64,000 bases of DNA from Crocodylus rhombifer. Taxonomy: Eukaryota > Chordata > Crocodylia > Crocodylidae. Positions 34,291-47,370 of the stretch are shown here, piece by piece. Below the pieces are notes generated by a model. That model ran no database searches and had not been told where the DNA came from. It saw nothing but the letters and a program-made list of their open reading frames with translations. The stretch spans positions 585,356-649,355 of the forward strand of contig JAVSML010001156.1 in assembly GCA_038503035.1 (NCBI GenBank), in the 5' to 3' direction. The stretch's first letter is position 1; each line of letters starts with the position of its first letter. The translations under genes and the position numbers were made by a program.

Positions 34291-35527
34291 CTGGGGTTAG
34301 CAACCCTGTCTTGCATGCCAGAGCATGGCAAGCAAGGCCATTTTGCTTGGCATGCTGCCAGTGGCCAGGAGGCTACAAGCCATGCTGCAAGCAGCCTGGG
34401 CTCCATGGCAGGCAACAGCTGTCCAGAGCCCAGCTGGCTGTGGCAGGCAAGGTCTGGGTGTAGTGAGCTGCGAACCCAAGCCAAAGGGCTGCAGAGCCAA
34501 AGCCACCAGGTAGTGTGGGGGGCAGGCCTCCCACCCGGGCAGATCCACTCCGAGGGACTCCATGGCTCTCGAGATGCCACCATGGTGGTGGAAAGAGGGT
34601 CACCATGGCAATCGGCAAATAGCAGGCAGTGATAACCTGGCAGAGCCTGTGCATGGGGTCAAATTTCCCTTTGGAGTCAAGGTGAGGGAGAGGTTGAGTC
34701 CACATAGGGCCACAGCAGGTAAGAGGCACCTGGGGAAGGGGGAGGCAGCAAGTGCCGGGGTGAGAAGCCAGCACAGGGGGTGGGCTCTCCCTTCTTCATT
34801 GTGGGTGAAAGTGGAGGCTCCCACTCTAAGTTCCCTACCCTGGCAGGATGTCCATCCACATTGCCCCAGGATGCCTCCATGTCAGAGCATAGCCAGGGAA
34901 GCCAAAAGCTGCCTCCTCCCAGCACACCTTGATGCCAGTGAGGGGGCCTGAGCAGCAGAAGGTGGAGACCCACTGGGACAGCCCCACCACACATTGCTGC
35001 CAAAGCCTCCTTCCCCCCTGCGGTGGCAGCAACTCCCTTCCTGCAGCGAGAGCTCCCTAGGCCCATCTCTAGCACATGCTGGAGCTGCACTGACCACACC
35101 AAGCTGCTGGACACCCCATATAGTTCAGGGCCTCTGGGCAAATGGCTCATTCCTCTGCTTTCCTCCCAATGCTGGCTCTGCTAGGGAGCAGACTTGAAGC
35201 CTGTGCTCCCTCATAAAGTCACCTAAGAAACAAAATTGGCCAACTAGGGTTTCAAGCCATCCCTGACTGGGGATGAGACAGCTCAGAGTCACCTCCTGTG
35301 GAAGGAGGACTCCCTCTTGCAAATGGCCCTGTTTCAAGATACATTTAGAAACAGGGGTGCACAGCTGGGAAGGACAACCCCAACCTCTCCCCCACCAGCT
35401 GCCTTTTGGTATGCATGCACCCCCCACCAGCAACGTGAATCAGGCCCCTCATGGCTCCCCTGCCATCTGCCCATCACGCCAAGCCAAGACGTGGGTTGAC
35501 TCTGGCCAAAAACGTTGCCAACCACTG
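34291..35527. mobile_element. Long (1.24 kb) non-autonomous hAT-type element
   Basis: The left end ctggggttagcaacc and right end gttgccaaccactg are inverted and similar. Flanking duplications are ttctaaga (34283-34290) and ttctagga (35528-35535), 7 of 8. The interior is GC-rich, full of ggcaagc / ctgcagg-like words, and yields many overlapping open frames up to 157 codons in all frames. None has transposase features, so they are compositional. The ends resemble those of the element at 58719-58954, so the two may belong to one family. Confidence 0.8.
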
Positions 35528-35689
35528 TTCTAGGAGGCTGGGGTTGACAAAGGCAGAGGCCTCTCAGACAGCGAAGTCTCTGAATATCATGCTAGCTAAC
35601 TTGAAATTGATTTTGTATTCAGCTCTACTACTAGAATGAGAAAATCATTACACTTTCAGAGAATGATGAATCATAGCACATAAGGAGCC

Positions 35690-36015
35690 TTTCTTTACAC
35701 ATGCTCTAAAGAGGGGGGAGCTTTAATTACAGCAGCTCTCAAGAGCTGCTCTTATTAAATCGTCCACAGTGTATCATGTATTCAGCATCCAGCACTTCAA
35801 GATGGCAGCAGGGGCGCTTTAACTAAAACTCATTCAATGATCTTTAGTTAAAGCACCCCCATTCCCATTTTGAAGTGGGGGGATGCTGAATACATCAGAT
35901 GCCAAGACTGCTGGAGCATGCTAATGAGCATGCTCCAGCAGACTCAATTAATTGGATCTGCTCCGACATGCTGTAATTACAGCACATCAAGCAGGCGTCC
36001 TGTATGTCTACAGGC
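35690..36015. mobile_element. MITE-like element composed of successive hairpins
   Basis: Left gctttaattacagcag and the reverse complement of right, gtgctgtaattacagc, form imperfect inverted ends around three internal palindromes at 35731-35750, 35777-35894 and 35908-35941. There is no coding capacity. Outer boundaries are approximate and the target duplication is not defined. Confidence 0.55.
35777..35894. ncRNA. 118-nt imperfect hairpin (pre-miRNA-like fold, speculative)
   Basis: tgtattcagcatcc pairs perfectly with ggatgctgaataca at the base. Then cacttcaa pairs with ttgaagtg, and ggggcgctttaactaaa pairs with tttagttaaagcacccc except for one wobble, closing on a ~15-nt loop. Size and bulges resemble a MITE-derived miRNA precursor. 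There is no evidence of transcription, so an inert transposon palindrome is more likely. Confidence 0.3.
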
Positions 36016-37282
36016 ACCCATAAAGCCTAATACATTTTCCTGGCTTCCTGTAAATCAATTCGAGAGATACCACCAAACTTGCAACTGCATCAAACACTGG
36101 AATGTAGTTAAATGGCTCCTATCTCTTTAAGTAACAGGTCATTTAACCCTGCCGCTAAACTTGTATTATCCTTTTGATTCTAGTAGTGAAAAAGGAAAGA
36201 ACAAAACAACAAAGCATAACCTGGACAGTCAATGAAAACAAATACTTAGTTTATTGTTACTTTCCTCTCTTCCTAAATGAATTAGCAGAACTGGTGATCT
36301 TTGGCCTCTTCTTCGGGCCAGAGAGGCCATGAGACTGGCAGACCTAATATCCCCCATAGCCCAAAGCAATTCCGACGGAACATTTTAATATGAGAACACT
36401 GTGTGCTAGTTAGACACTAAATTCCCCTTGAGAGAATATGGTAGACATTGTATGGATTAAATTTAACTAGACTCGGACATTAAGAACCTCACTGTTGTTG
36501 TCTTCATAGTAAAAGTCATGAGACGCGATACTAAATTTTCTAATACCCCTCCCTGCCCCCCACCCTTTTTTAATAAGTTACTTATATAAAAAACACTTTT
36601 TTCTTTTGCCTGTGATTTCAGTAATGGTCTACAGCAAGTTCCATGCGGAAAAATAATCAGAAACCCACAAAGCATCTCTGCAGTCCTTTCTATAAACCAT
36701 ATTCTTCAGCTTGTGTCCGGTAGAAAAGTGTCAGACACTCACCCCAGAAATTTCACCTAGTTTTCAAATCCAGAGAAAGAAAAAAAAAATTGTTTCCTAA
36801 AAAAGACGAAAGCTTTGATTTTAATCTAGAATTTTTTTAAATCCATTAAATACAACTACCCAGAAAAATCATAAGCATTGCAGTAGTTAATATTAATATG
36901 TAGACAGCATCTCATCAATGAACTGGCCTGTGAAGAAATAAAAAGGAATGTTTTTTAATTGTGGCACCAACAATAGTTTTAAGTCAGTTCCTATCTGGCT
37001 TTTCCAGTCTGGTAAACCTTGCAGAGTTCTGGCTGCATTGACACTATATGTAAATGGGGATGGGAAATCAAAATGAGACAAAAATCCATAAACCTCAACA
37101 ATTTATTTATTTTTTCTATCCACTTATGATTTTGCCAGGCTGCCTATTATGGCAAGGTTGAAAAAGATACCATTACATCACAAACCCATGCCACTTAAGT
37201 GACTAGCAGCAGGCACAAAGCAGATCCTCCTTGTTCTGCTCCCTGGGGACTGCTACAGATTTTACTTCCAGTTTCACCAGTA
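36016..37282. other. Unique AT-rich DNA
   Basis: No exon or transposon recognised. There are T/A-rich runs near 36780-36840. Confidence 0.45.
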
Positions 37283-38635
37283 AGTGGGAGAACCAGGCCA
37301 GTTAGTTTTACCTCGATCCTGGGCAAGCTTTTTGAGAGAATTATTCTGGCGCATGTCCACGAAGGGCCAGCGGGGGATCATGCTTAGGGGCAACCAACAC
37401 GGGTTCATTAGGGGCAGGTCCTGTCAGACCAACCTGGTGGCCTTCTATGACCAGATCATCAAATCCTTAGATGCAGGCGCAGCAGTGGACATCATCTTCC
37501 TGGACTTTTAGAAGGCCTTCTACACTGTGTCTCACCCTGTTCTTATTAAGAAACTGGGGGCTGTGGTGTCGACACCCACACAGTCAGACGTGTCGCCAAC
37601 TGGCTGGAGGGCCGCACCCTGAGAGTGGTGGTGGACGGGTCATTTTCGACCTGGAGGGACGCGGGCAGTGGGGTCCCCCAGGGCTCGGTCCTCAAGCCCA
37701 CACTGTTCAACATCTTCATCAGTGACTTGAACGAGGGATAAATAGCACCCTGTTCAAATTTTCTGATGACACCAAGATGTGAGGGAATGTGGGCACACCA
37801 GAAGGGAGGAATAGGCTGCAATTGGACCTAGACAGGTTACAGGGGTGGGCGGATGAGAACAGGCTGGGTTTCAACACCAACAAGTGCAAGGTGCTGCACC
37901 TGGGGAGGAAGAACCAGCACCATACCTACAGGCTGGGGAACTCCCTTCTCGTCAGTGCAGAGGCAGAAAAGGATCTTGGAGTCATCATTGATGCCAAGAT
38001 GAACATGGGCCAGCAGTGTGGGGATGCAGTCAGGAAGGCCAACCACACCTTGTCGTGCATCCACAGATGCATCTCAAGCAGGTCCAAGGAGGTGATCCTC
38101 CCCCTCTATGCGGCACTGGTCAGGCCGCAGCTGGAGTACTGCGTCCAGGTCTGGGCACCACACTGCAGGAGGGATGTGGACAACATGGAGAGGGTCCAGA
38201 GGAGGGCCACTCGCATGATCAGGGGGCAGCAGGGCAGGCCCTATGAGGAGAGGCTACGGGACCTGAACCTGTTCAGCCTCCAAAAGAGAAGGCCTGTTAT
38301 AAACTAGTCAGAGGGGATCAGCAGGCATTGGGGGAGTCCCTGTTCCCCCGAGCACCGCCAGGAGTGACCAGGAATAACAGTCACAAGCTGGCAGAGGGCA
38401 GGTTTAGGTTAGATATCAGGAGGCGCTACTTCACAGTCAGGGCGGCTAGGGTCTGGAACCGACTTCCAAGAGAAGTGGTGCTGGATCCTTCCCTGGGGGT
38501 CTTTAAGAGGAGGCTAGATGTACACCTCGCCGGGGTCGTTTGACCCCCGTACTCTTTCCTGCCATGGCAGGGGGTCGGACTAGATGATCTGTTCAGGTCT
38601 CTTCCGACCCTAGAAACTATGAAACTATGAAACTT
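37283..38635 (+). mobile_element. CR1-D: 5'-truncated sense CR1
   Basis: Plus-strand CR1 from within the RT domain to a gaaactatgaaactatg tail at about 38635. The tail and the sequence gggtcggactagatgatctg differ from the ATGAAATCT-tailed CR1-B/C copies, so this is another subfamily. It is fairly young-looking: long frames survive with few breaks. No target duplication was identified. Confidence 0.92.
37284..38543 (+). pseudogene. CR1-D ORF2 C-terminal pseudogene
   Basis: Reverse transcriptase remnant. The frame 37284-37511 contains NQHGFIRGRSCQTNLVAFYD and ends at a TAG just after IIFLDF, in the catalytic motif A region. The next part carries a PQGS-type motif near 37676 and the catalytic box as FSDD near 37760, in shifted frames. 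The frame 37789-38307 (172 codons) covers FNTNKCKVLHLGRKN to YEERLRDLNLFSLQKR. After a small deletion and frameshift, 38328-38543 carries NNSHKLAEGRFRLDIRR and the C-terminus. Broken by one stop and at least two frameshifts. Confidence 0.88.
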
Positions 38636-41110
38636 CAGGACCACTGTTGTTGCTTGAAAACAGGGTGACAATTTGTAAGAAGCACCCAGTTTTATTTTCC
38701 ATAACAACCAAGGAAACTTGGACTGAGCAAGATGGGAATGCAACAGAAGAAAGAGTGGAAGTTCTTCAGCTCCCTGACCAAAGGAAACTGAGACTTGATA
38801 GGCTGTGGGTGGGAAGCAATGCTGTTCCCCTGGTAAAGAGTTGGCACAGATTCCTTCCCCCTCACCTCCAGGGGCAAGAGGATCACAGTTCCTACCAAAG
38901 GGTCCCCATGGGCTGGTGCAGCTATGCTTCTTCCCTTTTTCAAGGGATTGTGCAAAAGCTCAATCCAGCTGTTGAAAAGTACAGTAATGCTGGAGGTCCA
39001 GATATCAGTTGCTCAAGTTGACATGAAAAATCTAATACAAAGGCCACTTGGCCTGCTTCATCGGGGTAACATTGTCAATACAGATACCAACACAATGTGC
39101 AATATGTAAAAAGATTTGGCACATTGTATTATGGCTTAATGAAGTCAAAGCTCAAGCATAGCAACTTATTATAATGTTGTAATGTTATATTTCAAGCTTG
39201 GAGGGCCAGATGCAACCCTGACATAAGTAGACAACTGTTGATTTCAATGGAGATCATACCTACATACTTTGGAGTTAAATACAACTCATAAACAGAAGCT
39301 TTTACTTTGGAGGAAACATAAAACACCATTTATACAACAGAGAAAACAACTTTACAGTGTTTATCAGTTTGTGTTTGAATGAGATTTTCCCCTTTGCTTC
39401 TGAAATAACAGGAGTGCACGCTTGTACATGCTTTCTTAATGTGTCAGAAATTCAGCATTATGAGTAAATCCAAGCCCTGGAAACAGTATATGGGGCGAAG
39501 ATTTCATTCTATGTCTTCAGAGATGGGGAGGAAAAGAGAAAATAAGTTTAGGATTAGGATGAGATGTCCACTATGGCAGACTGTCCAACAACCTCAACTT
39601 GTATGGGTTCCTGTACCTTTCTCAGGTGTCTGGTGATGGCCACAATAAGAACCGAATTCTTGGGGAGGACAGGGGACTTGTTCTAGAATAGCAATTGCTG
39701 GCTGTCTCTGAAACATAACTGGATCACTATTTTATACAAGAAGTAGGGCCAAGCTAAAGATCTAGAGCCAAGGGATTCCCTTCATTTCCCGAATGCAGAA
39801 TGGTTTTCAGTCACTCATTTCTACATCTATGAAAAGTGAAAGTTCTCCTCTCATGTGAAAGTCGGCCTATAAGAAGCACTTGCATGAACTTGAACAGTGA
39901 CTCATTTGCCTAGATACCGGTTATGCTGCTGTGCAAAGACCTGAATCTGTTTCTCTGTCCATCAGTCTCACAGTAACTGTGCTGGCAGGGGGCCTGGAGA
40001 TGCAGAGAGGCAGCTTGTTAAGCCCCTAGGGGTGGAGGAGGTGCTTCTTGTCACTCAACAGCATCCCCACAGGGCAATTACAGGAGAAGCGTTGACAGGC
40101 TCTGAAAGGCGTCCTGTCCATTCCTCTTCAAATGGAAAGGATACTGACTTTGACATGAAGCCTCAGGGGTGGGTGAGCTTAAAGCAGAGAAAGCCTTGGT
40201 GGGGGAAGGAATCTAAGGGCTCCATGAAGGATTTGGCAGACTCCTTCCTCTGCCCCATGAGAAGAAGAGGAATGCATTAAGGTTCCCAGTCACTTTCAGC
40301 TCCACCCTCCTTCTTGACCCTTTCTTGCACATTTCTGCACATCTCTCATTCCCAACTTCGTAAAAATTAAAATATTGTTAACCCTGTCAGGGCCTCGCTG
40401 AAAGTGGAAACTGAATTACTATCACCCATCTTCACTGGGTTGCACCCCTCAACCAGCAGACCACATTCACTGGAGGTGTATTAATCCAGAAATATAAAAT
40501 CATTAAAAATGATGGAAATTAAAGTTTTACAGATTACTTTTCCACATAAAGGCTTCTGAGGCCATGGAAACTGAAGCCATATGCTGCAGTTTGAAACAAA
40601 GAAGAATGGTTAATTAATTTAAAGAAGCATACAGCCCCAACAGGGTGCTGTTTATAGTCCACTGGAGATTAAAATATGTCTACATATTTTAGTACATCCT
40701 GGCAGGAATGCCCCAGAGCACATACCCCCTTGCACACTCCAAACCCAGAGATACACCAGTGACACTGCCCTGGGGTCATCACCAGCAGCCACACTGAAGC
40801 ATACCAGAAACCGATGTCACAAGAGCAACCATGAGAGGAGGGGGACCAAAGCAGGTTCCCTGCTCCGTTTCTAAATTTGGAGTATGTGAGTGGGAGCAGG
40901 AGAGGAGGAGATGCCTGGGGGTGTCCCCCACACAGCACACTGCCACCTGCCCTGATTCACACATACCCTAACTCACTTTAGAACATGGGATATGGGTGTC
41001 TTAAGTCAGATAGGTGCTCTTGGACCTACATGGCACCATGCTATATTAGGTAGACAAACCCTATGACAAGCACTGCAGCACAAACACAGTGCACATGCTG
41101 CTTCCAGCTA
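38636..41110. other. Unique DNA, 2.5 kb
   Basis: No conserved coding exon or transposon recognised. Open frames up to 124 codons (38647-39021) overlap CR1-D's edge or lack any known similarity. Confidence 0.4.
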
Positions 41111-41111
41111 A

Positions 41112-41190
41112 TTATTGTATGTATTGTGCTGGTGTCTAGATGCCCCAGTCAGAGATGAGGGACCCTTTCCCCTAAGCACTGTACATGCAA
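41112..41190 (+). mobile_element. Ancient SINE-like fragment (tentative)
   Basis: The sequence with gtctagatgccccagtcaga followed by agcactgtacatgcaac resembles an old repeat common in reptile genomes (a 'tctagaggcccc ... gcgctgtacaaac' module). It is short and diverged. The family name is not certain and would need a library search. Confidence 0.4.
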
Positions 41191-42344
41191 CTTTTAATTT
41201 AAAGTTGTATTTTGCCCCAGCAGAGTAAAAGTCTAAGCGCTTGTTTTTATTTGGTGCTGACGATAACACGTACAACAGCATATCATTCACTGATATTGAG
41301 CAAATCCCATAAATATGTAGCTGTTCCTTCATTCTTATTTCATTTTCCTTTGGTGACTAAGTTGAAAGAAAGGCTTTGCAGAAGACGTCCCTTACTGTAA
41401 TACAAACAATAAATATTAATCAAAGAGACTGTAACTGATTGAAATCTATTTGTTTTCATATACTAAATAATGAAAATTTCAATTTAAGTGGGCATTTTTA
41501 TTGCTGAATAAATCTCCTATGGAGACAGGAGATAAAGAGCTGCTTTCACAGAGTATACAGCAGAGCAAAATTTAGCCTAAGAAATTCATATTAGTATCCA
41601 AGACCAGCTTCTTTAACAGAGCTGAGCCTATTTATACCAGCTAAGAATCTGGTTCACAAACTTTTGATGTTTATGCAGACTGAAAACGCTGAACCCTAAG
41701 CAGGTCACTTAGCACTGCTAACTGAAGAATGCACGCTATTGTCCACTCCATCATTCAGAAACAAAAGTCAAATTAATTTTATGAGAAAGAGTGCAACGAT
41801 GGGCCAAATTTAGCAGCTCTTAGGTCAAATAACAATTCCCAAGGATATCAGTGCAGGTTATCCTGAGTAATGACCAGCCAAGATTCTCTAAATAGATGTC
41901 TAATGTTTTGGTTCCAAGTTTAACATTTAAACAACTAAATGGCCAGTTTTCAAAACTTCTGAGTACCCAGCAATTCCAATTGACCTGGATGGGAAGTTTT
42001 GGATGCTCACCACTTTTGAAAATCAGATCATCTAGTTATGATGGCACACTTCTCATAGAAATGAGCCAGTGTCTATCCCTCAGCCTTCTGTGTAGCATGA
42101 AGATACCAGACGTGACTCATAGGAAAGACATTATCAAGCATGCCCAACCTACCTGGCTCCTGCTTGCACATGCTAAACTCAGAAATGCAGCAATGAAGCC
42201 ATCATGGACGCATCCCTTCTGGCTGCTTTCAAGCATGCTGGACAGATGCTGTGAGCATCTATGGGACTGCTAATGGAACCTATTTGCAAAGGAAAGTATA
42301 CCACCATGCAGGATATCAGAATCTAGATCTAGGTTTCTGGTTAT
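41191..42344. other. Unique AT-rich DNA
   Basis: No feature recognised. The open frame at 41896-42273 has no recognised similarity. Confidence 0.4.
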
Positions 42345-42735
42345 TGAAAAATAGGGACCTCATGAGGTCAACTAGACCAACTCCCTGCCCAAGACAGGAA
42401 CATCCTTGACTAAACCATCCCAGCCAAGTGTTTGTCTAAGCAGCACTCAAATACTTCCAGTGAGGGAGACTCCACAACTTCTCTATGTAATCTGTTCCAG
42501 TACCTAACCACCTTCATAGTTAGAAAGTTCTTTCTAATATCTTATGTAAAATTTCCTAACTTGCTCTTTAAGACCATTTTTTCCGGTCTTGTACTCTGTA
42601 GACACAGAGAACTATCAATTACCAGCCTCTTTCTAAACACCCTTTTCATATTTGAAGACTGTTCTCAAATGCCCCTCAGCCTTCTCTTCCCCAGAGTGAA
42701 TAATCATAGTTCTGGCTTTTCCCTGTATGTCATTT
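42345..42735 (-). mobile_element. Old, diverged CR1-type LINE 3' fragment
   Basis: The plus strand reads like a reverse-complemented LINE 3' end: agggacctcatgaggtcaac, ccaactccctgcccaagaca, and further on ctttctaatatcttatgtaa. The layout follows the CR1 C-terminal and 3' region, but identity is low. It is therefore much older than CR1-A to F, possibly an L3-like relative. Confidence 0.65.
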
Positions 42736-43376
42736 GGATCAGTCCTGTGCTAGATGCTGGCCACTGATATGAAAAGGTCAGTATGCTATCTCTGAATAAC
42801 CCTATGGGTCCAAACGATACAGCTCTTTAGGGAAAAGTCCCTCTCCATGCCAGAGACTGGAGTCTGGATGCCTGGATATACTATTTTAAGACTGGGGCAT
42901 TGCTGTTAATAAGATAATAAGAATGCAGCTCAGAGTGCATTGGCTTCTTTCATCAGAGTTTTCAAGCCAGGGGTAGTTGTCCCATCTCCCTTCCTTAAGA
43001 ATGATACCTCTTCTCTATTCACAGCTACACAACGTTTTTCTTTCAATTTAGTCATCGTATAACATGGATCAATGGTAGTAATTCCATCTTTCTAATTGCT
43101 CTACACAGATTCCTTCAGCAACCTAAAGAGTGCAAAATCCATTCTCCTGAACATGCATTGCCCCAAACTCCACCACAACTGGCTTCTTGTACTTTCCTAT
43201 TTAAATGGATGAGATCTTATTTCTTTCATATCTTGTTTCCCAGAAAATTCAGTTTTAAGTGAAATTAACACTCTCTCAAGTAATGTGAACATTTAGAGGT
43301 AAGCCTAAAAACCCAAGAACATAGCAACCATGTGAAAAGTTTTTATGTATGTGAAACAATAATTGAATTCACACGC

Positions 43377-43560
43377 CAATGGTTCTCAATGGGTATCATA
43401 CACACTGTGGATTGTGATCCCTAACAGGTGATATGCTATTCTAGTTATTAGATTTCCATCTAAACTGATGGACAATCTTAACAATTGTATGACATGTGAT
43501 ACATCCCTTAGGCTTAGAGTAGGCTTTACTGGGTCACAAGTTGCAAATTCCAAAACCTGA
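43377..43560. mobile_element. Possible decayed hAT remnant
   Basis: caatggttctcaatgggtat is close to a hAT left terminus and is followed by MER5-like text (gtggattgtgatccctaac). No right terminus or duplication was found, so this is a low-confidence remnant. Confidence 0.3.
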
Positions 43561-46500
43561 ATGTATGGAAAAAGGGAAGATTTGAAGATTTAGAGAACTT
43601 CTGTAGAAGAAAACAAGAAAGTGTATCAGTTAGAAGGGAGGGAAAATGTTCCACAATTTGCATATGTGCTTTAATTAATTAATCACCTTTTCAGCTTTGT
43701 TAAACTCTTACCCAAAAGCCATCTACTTTGTCCTGTTACAAAAAGGCCATGCTTATGTAGGCATAATTAAGATGGAATATTCTATGTTAAACCTTTTTAT
43801 TTTTAAATCCATCTCTTCAAACAACTCGTTCTATTTCATGATTATAGACAACCTTGCTCATAAATCTCAGGTATAGCTAATAGAGTTGGCTCTGAAGCTA
43901 GAGAGCCAGGATGGTGGTTTCAGAATGCAAGGGGGCATTAGTTCACCAAGTTCATGTATCAGTGGAAAACTGTTTTAAGATTTAAAACTGAAGTTAAAAG
44001 CACAATAAAGATACAAATTCCTACTAATCTGAAACTTTCTCACTGTCACATTGTCAAAAAAGCCCTTTGTGCCTGTAACTAAAGTCCCTTATCTATCCAC
44101 AGGAGTTTGCCAAAAGGAAGCTGACACCTCATCCAAAGATAGCAAAGGAGAAAGGCGCTACTTTAATCCTGCCTACATATTGAGAATGATACTTTACTTT
44201 TTTACTGACAGCTAGAGATTTCTAGGGAGAGATAAAAATCACCAGGAAAATGTACCTTAACAAGCCATAAACAATACATTTTGCAATAGGCTAACTGATT
44301 CCTCCTTTTGTGTCTTTGATTATAAAATTTCAGTTGTGACAGCTATCAGTACTTACCTGAAAATTTATGTTCCAGTCAGTCAATCTACTTCATACCACTG
44401 GATCTTAAGAATTAGAACAGATTGAACTAATTGCTGCCAATAAATAATTTCCTTTAAAAAAATCAGTAATTGTCCTCACTGCCAGTAAAATATGTGTATA
44501 CTTGTGATGAAAACCAAAACAAAGTAGATATTCCACTGCAAAAATCTTAGTAAAGACAAAATACCATATTTTCACTGTGAAGCAAACTAGAGATGGTCCA
44601 TCACAAGCATGAGTTAATCTTCCTTGACTTATCCCATGATAAACAAAATACAGTGCCTTGCCTCCTCTGGAATTTTATTGCAGGATAGCAAATACACATT
44701 AAAATATCTTGCAGTGAAACACCATCTTTTTGCAGGGCAAACAGTCTTAGTCTGTTTTCTGTTTTGAAATTATTCACTCATTCTAATTCATGAATATTAT
44801 TGAATAGGAAAATATTAAAAGAATCAATATTAAAAAGTAGGCTATTAAGATATTCATAAAATCATTCACTTTGACTATTTACTATCCATTACTTTCAGTG
44901 CATGTTTATTCATTAAAGCCCCTGATTACATCTTCTGTTCCAAGGCAAACATTTAAAACAGTAGAATAATGAATGGAAAATGAATACCAGATAGCAATGT
45001 TGAGTGAACAAGAACATCTTGTATACATACAGTTGGTAATCTATAAAAAGAGCCATCTCCTAAATATTCATGCAAAGAGACTAAAATACAATAAGCAGAT
45101 GTTTAATTTTAAGCTTGTGAATAGTCTTAAATACCTTAACTGGATGACCCATGTGCCTGGTGTTAAATGCAGAGCTGATCATCTCACTGGATTTTTGCAT
45201 TTAAAGTTTGAGAATAGTTAAAGATAAGAGACACAATGAAAATTCAGTTTATAATTGGAAAGTCAATTGGAAAATCAACTCTGTTTTTGTACCATTATGC
45301 CAATATTGGCTTTTCTCAGAATGCACTGACTGACTGTATTGTCCCAGTAATCACGGGTGAAAAAACACAGACTTTGGATGTTTATTGACTTGGACAAGAT
45401 CATCCTGCTTATGAGACAGAGGCTCTAGTTTTACAGACCTTTTAATTCCCAGCACACCATTCCCCTTTCCTTTTACAAATCCCCTGTTGTGAAACTGTAA
45501 TGCACTTACTAGACACCAAGGATCATGAACCAACTTCTAAATTGTCTGTCAGCCAAAATAGAAGCTACTGACTCTCATCGTTCCTAAATGTTCATGCAGT
45601 ACCGAGAACAACAGAGCTATGGTGGAGGACCTTAGATGCCACCACAGTACAAGTGCAAATCATCCATTATTCTCTTGTTGCAATCCCAGCAAAGCACAAA
45701 GTGCAGGATCTCTGCCACCTTTCTTGGTCATAACAATGGGAGGTCATTTCCATACCTGAATTTCTCATTTGCCAGAGTTAAAGAATAGCAGCATCAAAAT
45801 GAAGCCATCAACTTTTAAAACAAGAGATGTAACAATGCACTGCTTTGAATACATGAAGACTCCATATTAGGTTTTGACCTATAAAAATGAATTGGACAAA
45901 TTTGTTTAGAAAAAAATAGTTTAGATTACTTGTAATTAAACTAGGTTTCTAAGCATGGCAACCTTGAGAAATACTGGTGGAAAAAAAAGTTTATAATTAA
46001 GCCTTCTACTTCCCTGATCTTGAGAATGAACCAACTCCTTCATCAGCTCAGAGCAACCCTTAAAGTTACCTTAATTATTCCACCTAGACTGATACTCCAT
46101 ACAAATGGACATTTCCATCATACAAGAAAGTCTTTTCAGAAAATCTTGAGCTAGTTAGTATTATGGAAAAGTGGAACTAATTATTATACTAATATACCAA
46201 AAATCAAACAAATCAAAACCCATCCAATTATTGTGGAACCCATGGCCATGTTTTCTACACAAATACACATATAAAATAGGTATGTACACCATTAATATAT
46301 GCAAATCAGAGAACTGCATGGCTAGCTGTTGAACCTGTATATAGAAATGCCTATTTGCAAATATGCACATTTTACAGATACACACAAATGTACGATCAGC
46401 TCTGGAAGCTAATTTAACAATTTGTCCAAAGAGTTTGTTTATTCAGTTGGGATGAAATTCTCCAGCAAAAGTATTATCTATTGGTGAAGTTCCACACAAG

Positions 46501-47287
46501 CTAAATGCACAAACCTTCTGTTGCCCACTCTGCTCCATAGTGAATTTCAACCTTAGAAAACATTTATAGGACTAGCACTTGATTGAATGATGCATGTGCC
46601 TCTTAAAAGCAGTGCCAACAATACTACTGGACCACCTGATTAACCTCTTATCAACATTCCCATCTTGATGGCCTTATCTGTAGTAACTGAGGTACATATT
46701 TTTCAGCTTATTTGCTACAAGCAAATAAATATCCCTTAAAAAGCAAATTCATTACTTTTATTAATACACAGGCAGATCAGCATATGGGTTTGCTTGCTAT
46801 TAACAGCCTAACATATTTTTTGGGGGGGTGGGAGGTGTTTAGTTTTTTGTTTTTTCTTTGGGGGGGTGGGGGGAGTTTAATTTCCAGAGGGAATGTGTAT
46901 AAATTCGAAAAGTAAGGAGATAGCCTTCCTCAAGTATGGTCTTATAGGTAGGACTACTGTCAAGACAAGTAACATTTGAGGTCAGATTTTATTCTACCTA
47001 TTCAGTACATAACATACCTAAATGCAATTGTGCTCCACCCTGTTCAAGTTCCTGATAAATAGTTAACTCCTACTCCTCTGTCTTAAGGTTAAGATGACAG
47101 TGTGTTACGGATTAGATGCATTCATGTATTTTCAGGACTGGAACATGATGGAATGGAATTACACTTCAGCGACCAAGTCCATTTAGCCACCCAATAGTTA
47201 GATCTTGTGATCTTATAATCTTGTCACATTACATGCCTTCACAACTGCTAAGTAAAGATTTCTGCTTCTTACATCACCAATACATAC
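43561..47287. other. Unique AT-rich DNA, 3.7 kb
   Basis: Contains the G-rich duplicated tract listed separately at 46816-46876. No exon, RNA gene or transposon recognised. Confidence 0.45.
46816..46876 (+). repeat. Duplicated T/G-rich tract with G-runs
   Basis: tttttgggggggtggg and ctttgggggggtgggggg lie ~40 bp apart, separated by a T-rich spacer. G-runs of 7, 3, 7 and 6 could support a G-quadruplex on the plus strand. Confidence 0.6.
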
Positions 47288-47370
47288 ATATTTTAGCAAT
47301 TCCTATTTGTTATGATAATATTTTAGCAATTTAGCAAATTAGAATATTTTAGCAATTCCTATTTGTTATG
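47288..47370 (+). repeat. Short local duplication (27-bp unit, 56 bp apart)
   Basis: atattttagcaattcctatt plus tgttatg is present at 47288-47314 and 47344-47370. A partial third copy (atattttagcaattt) lies between them. Confidence 0.85.

Noticed and set aside
34278..35433. Dense cluster of open frames up to 157 codons
   Set aside because: All fall inside the 1.24-kb GC-rich hAT element. No transposase motif is present and the frames overlap on both strands.
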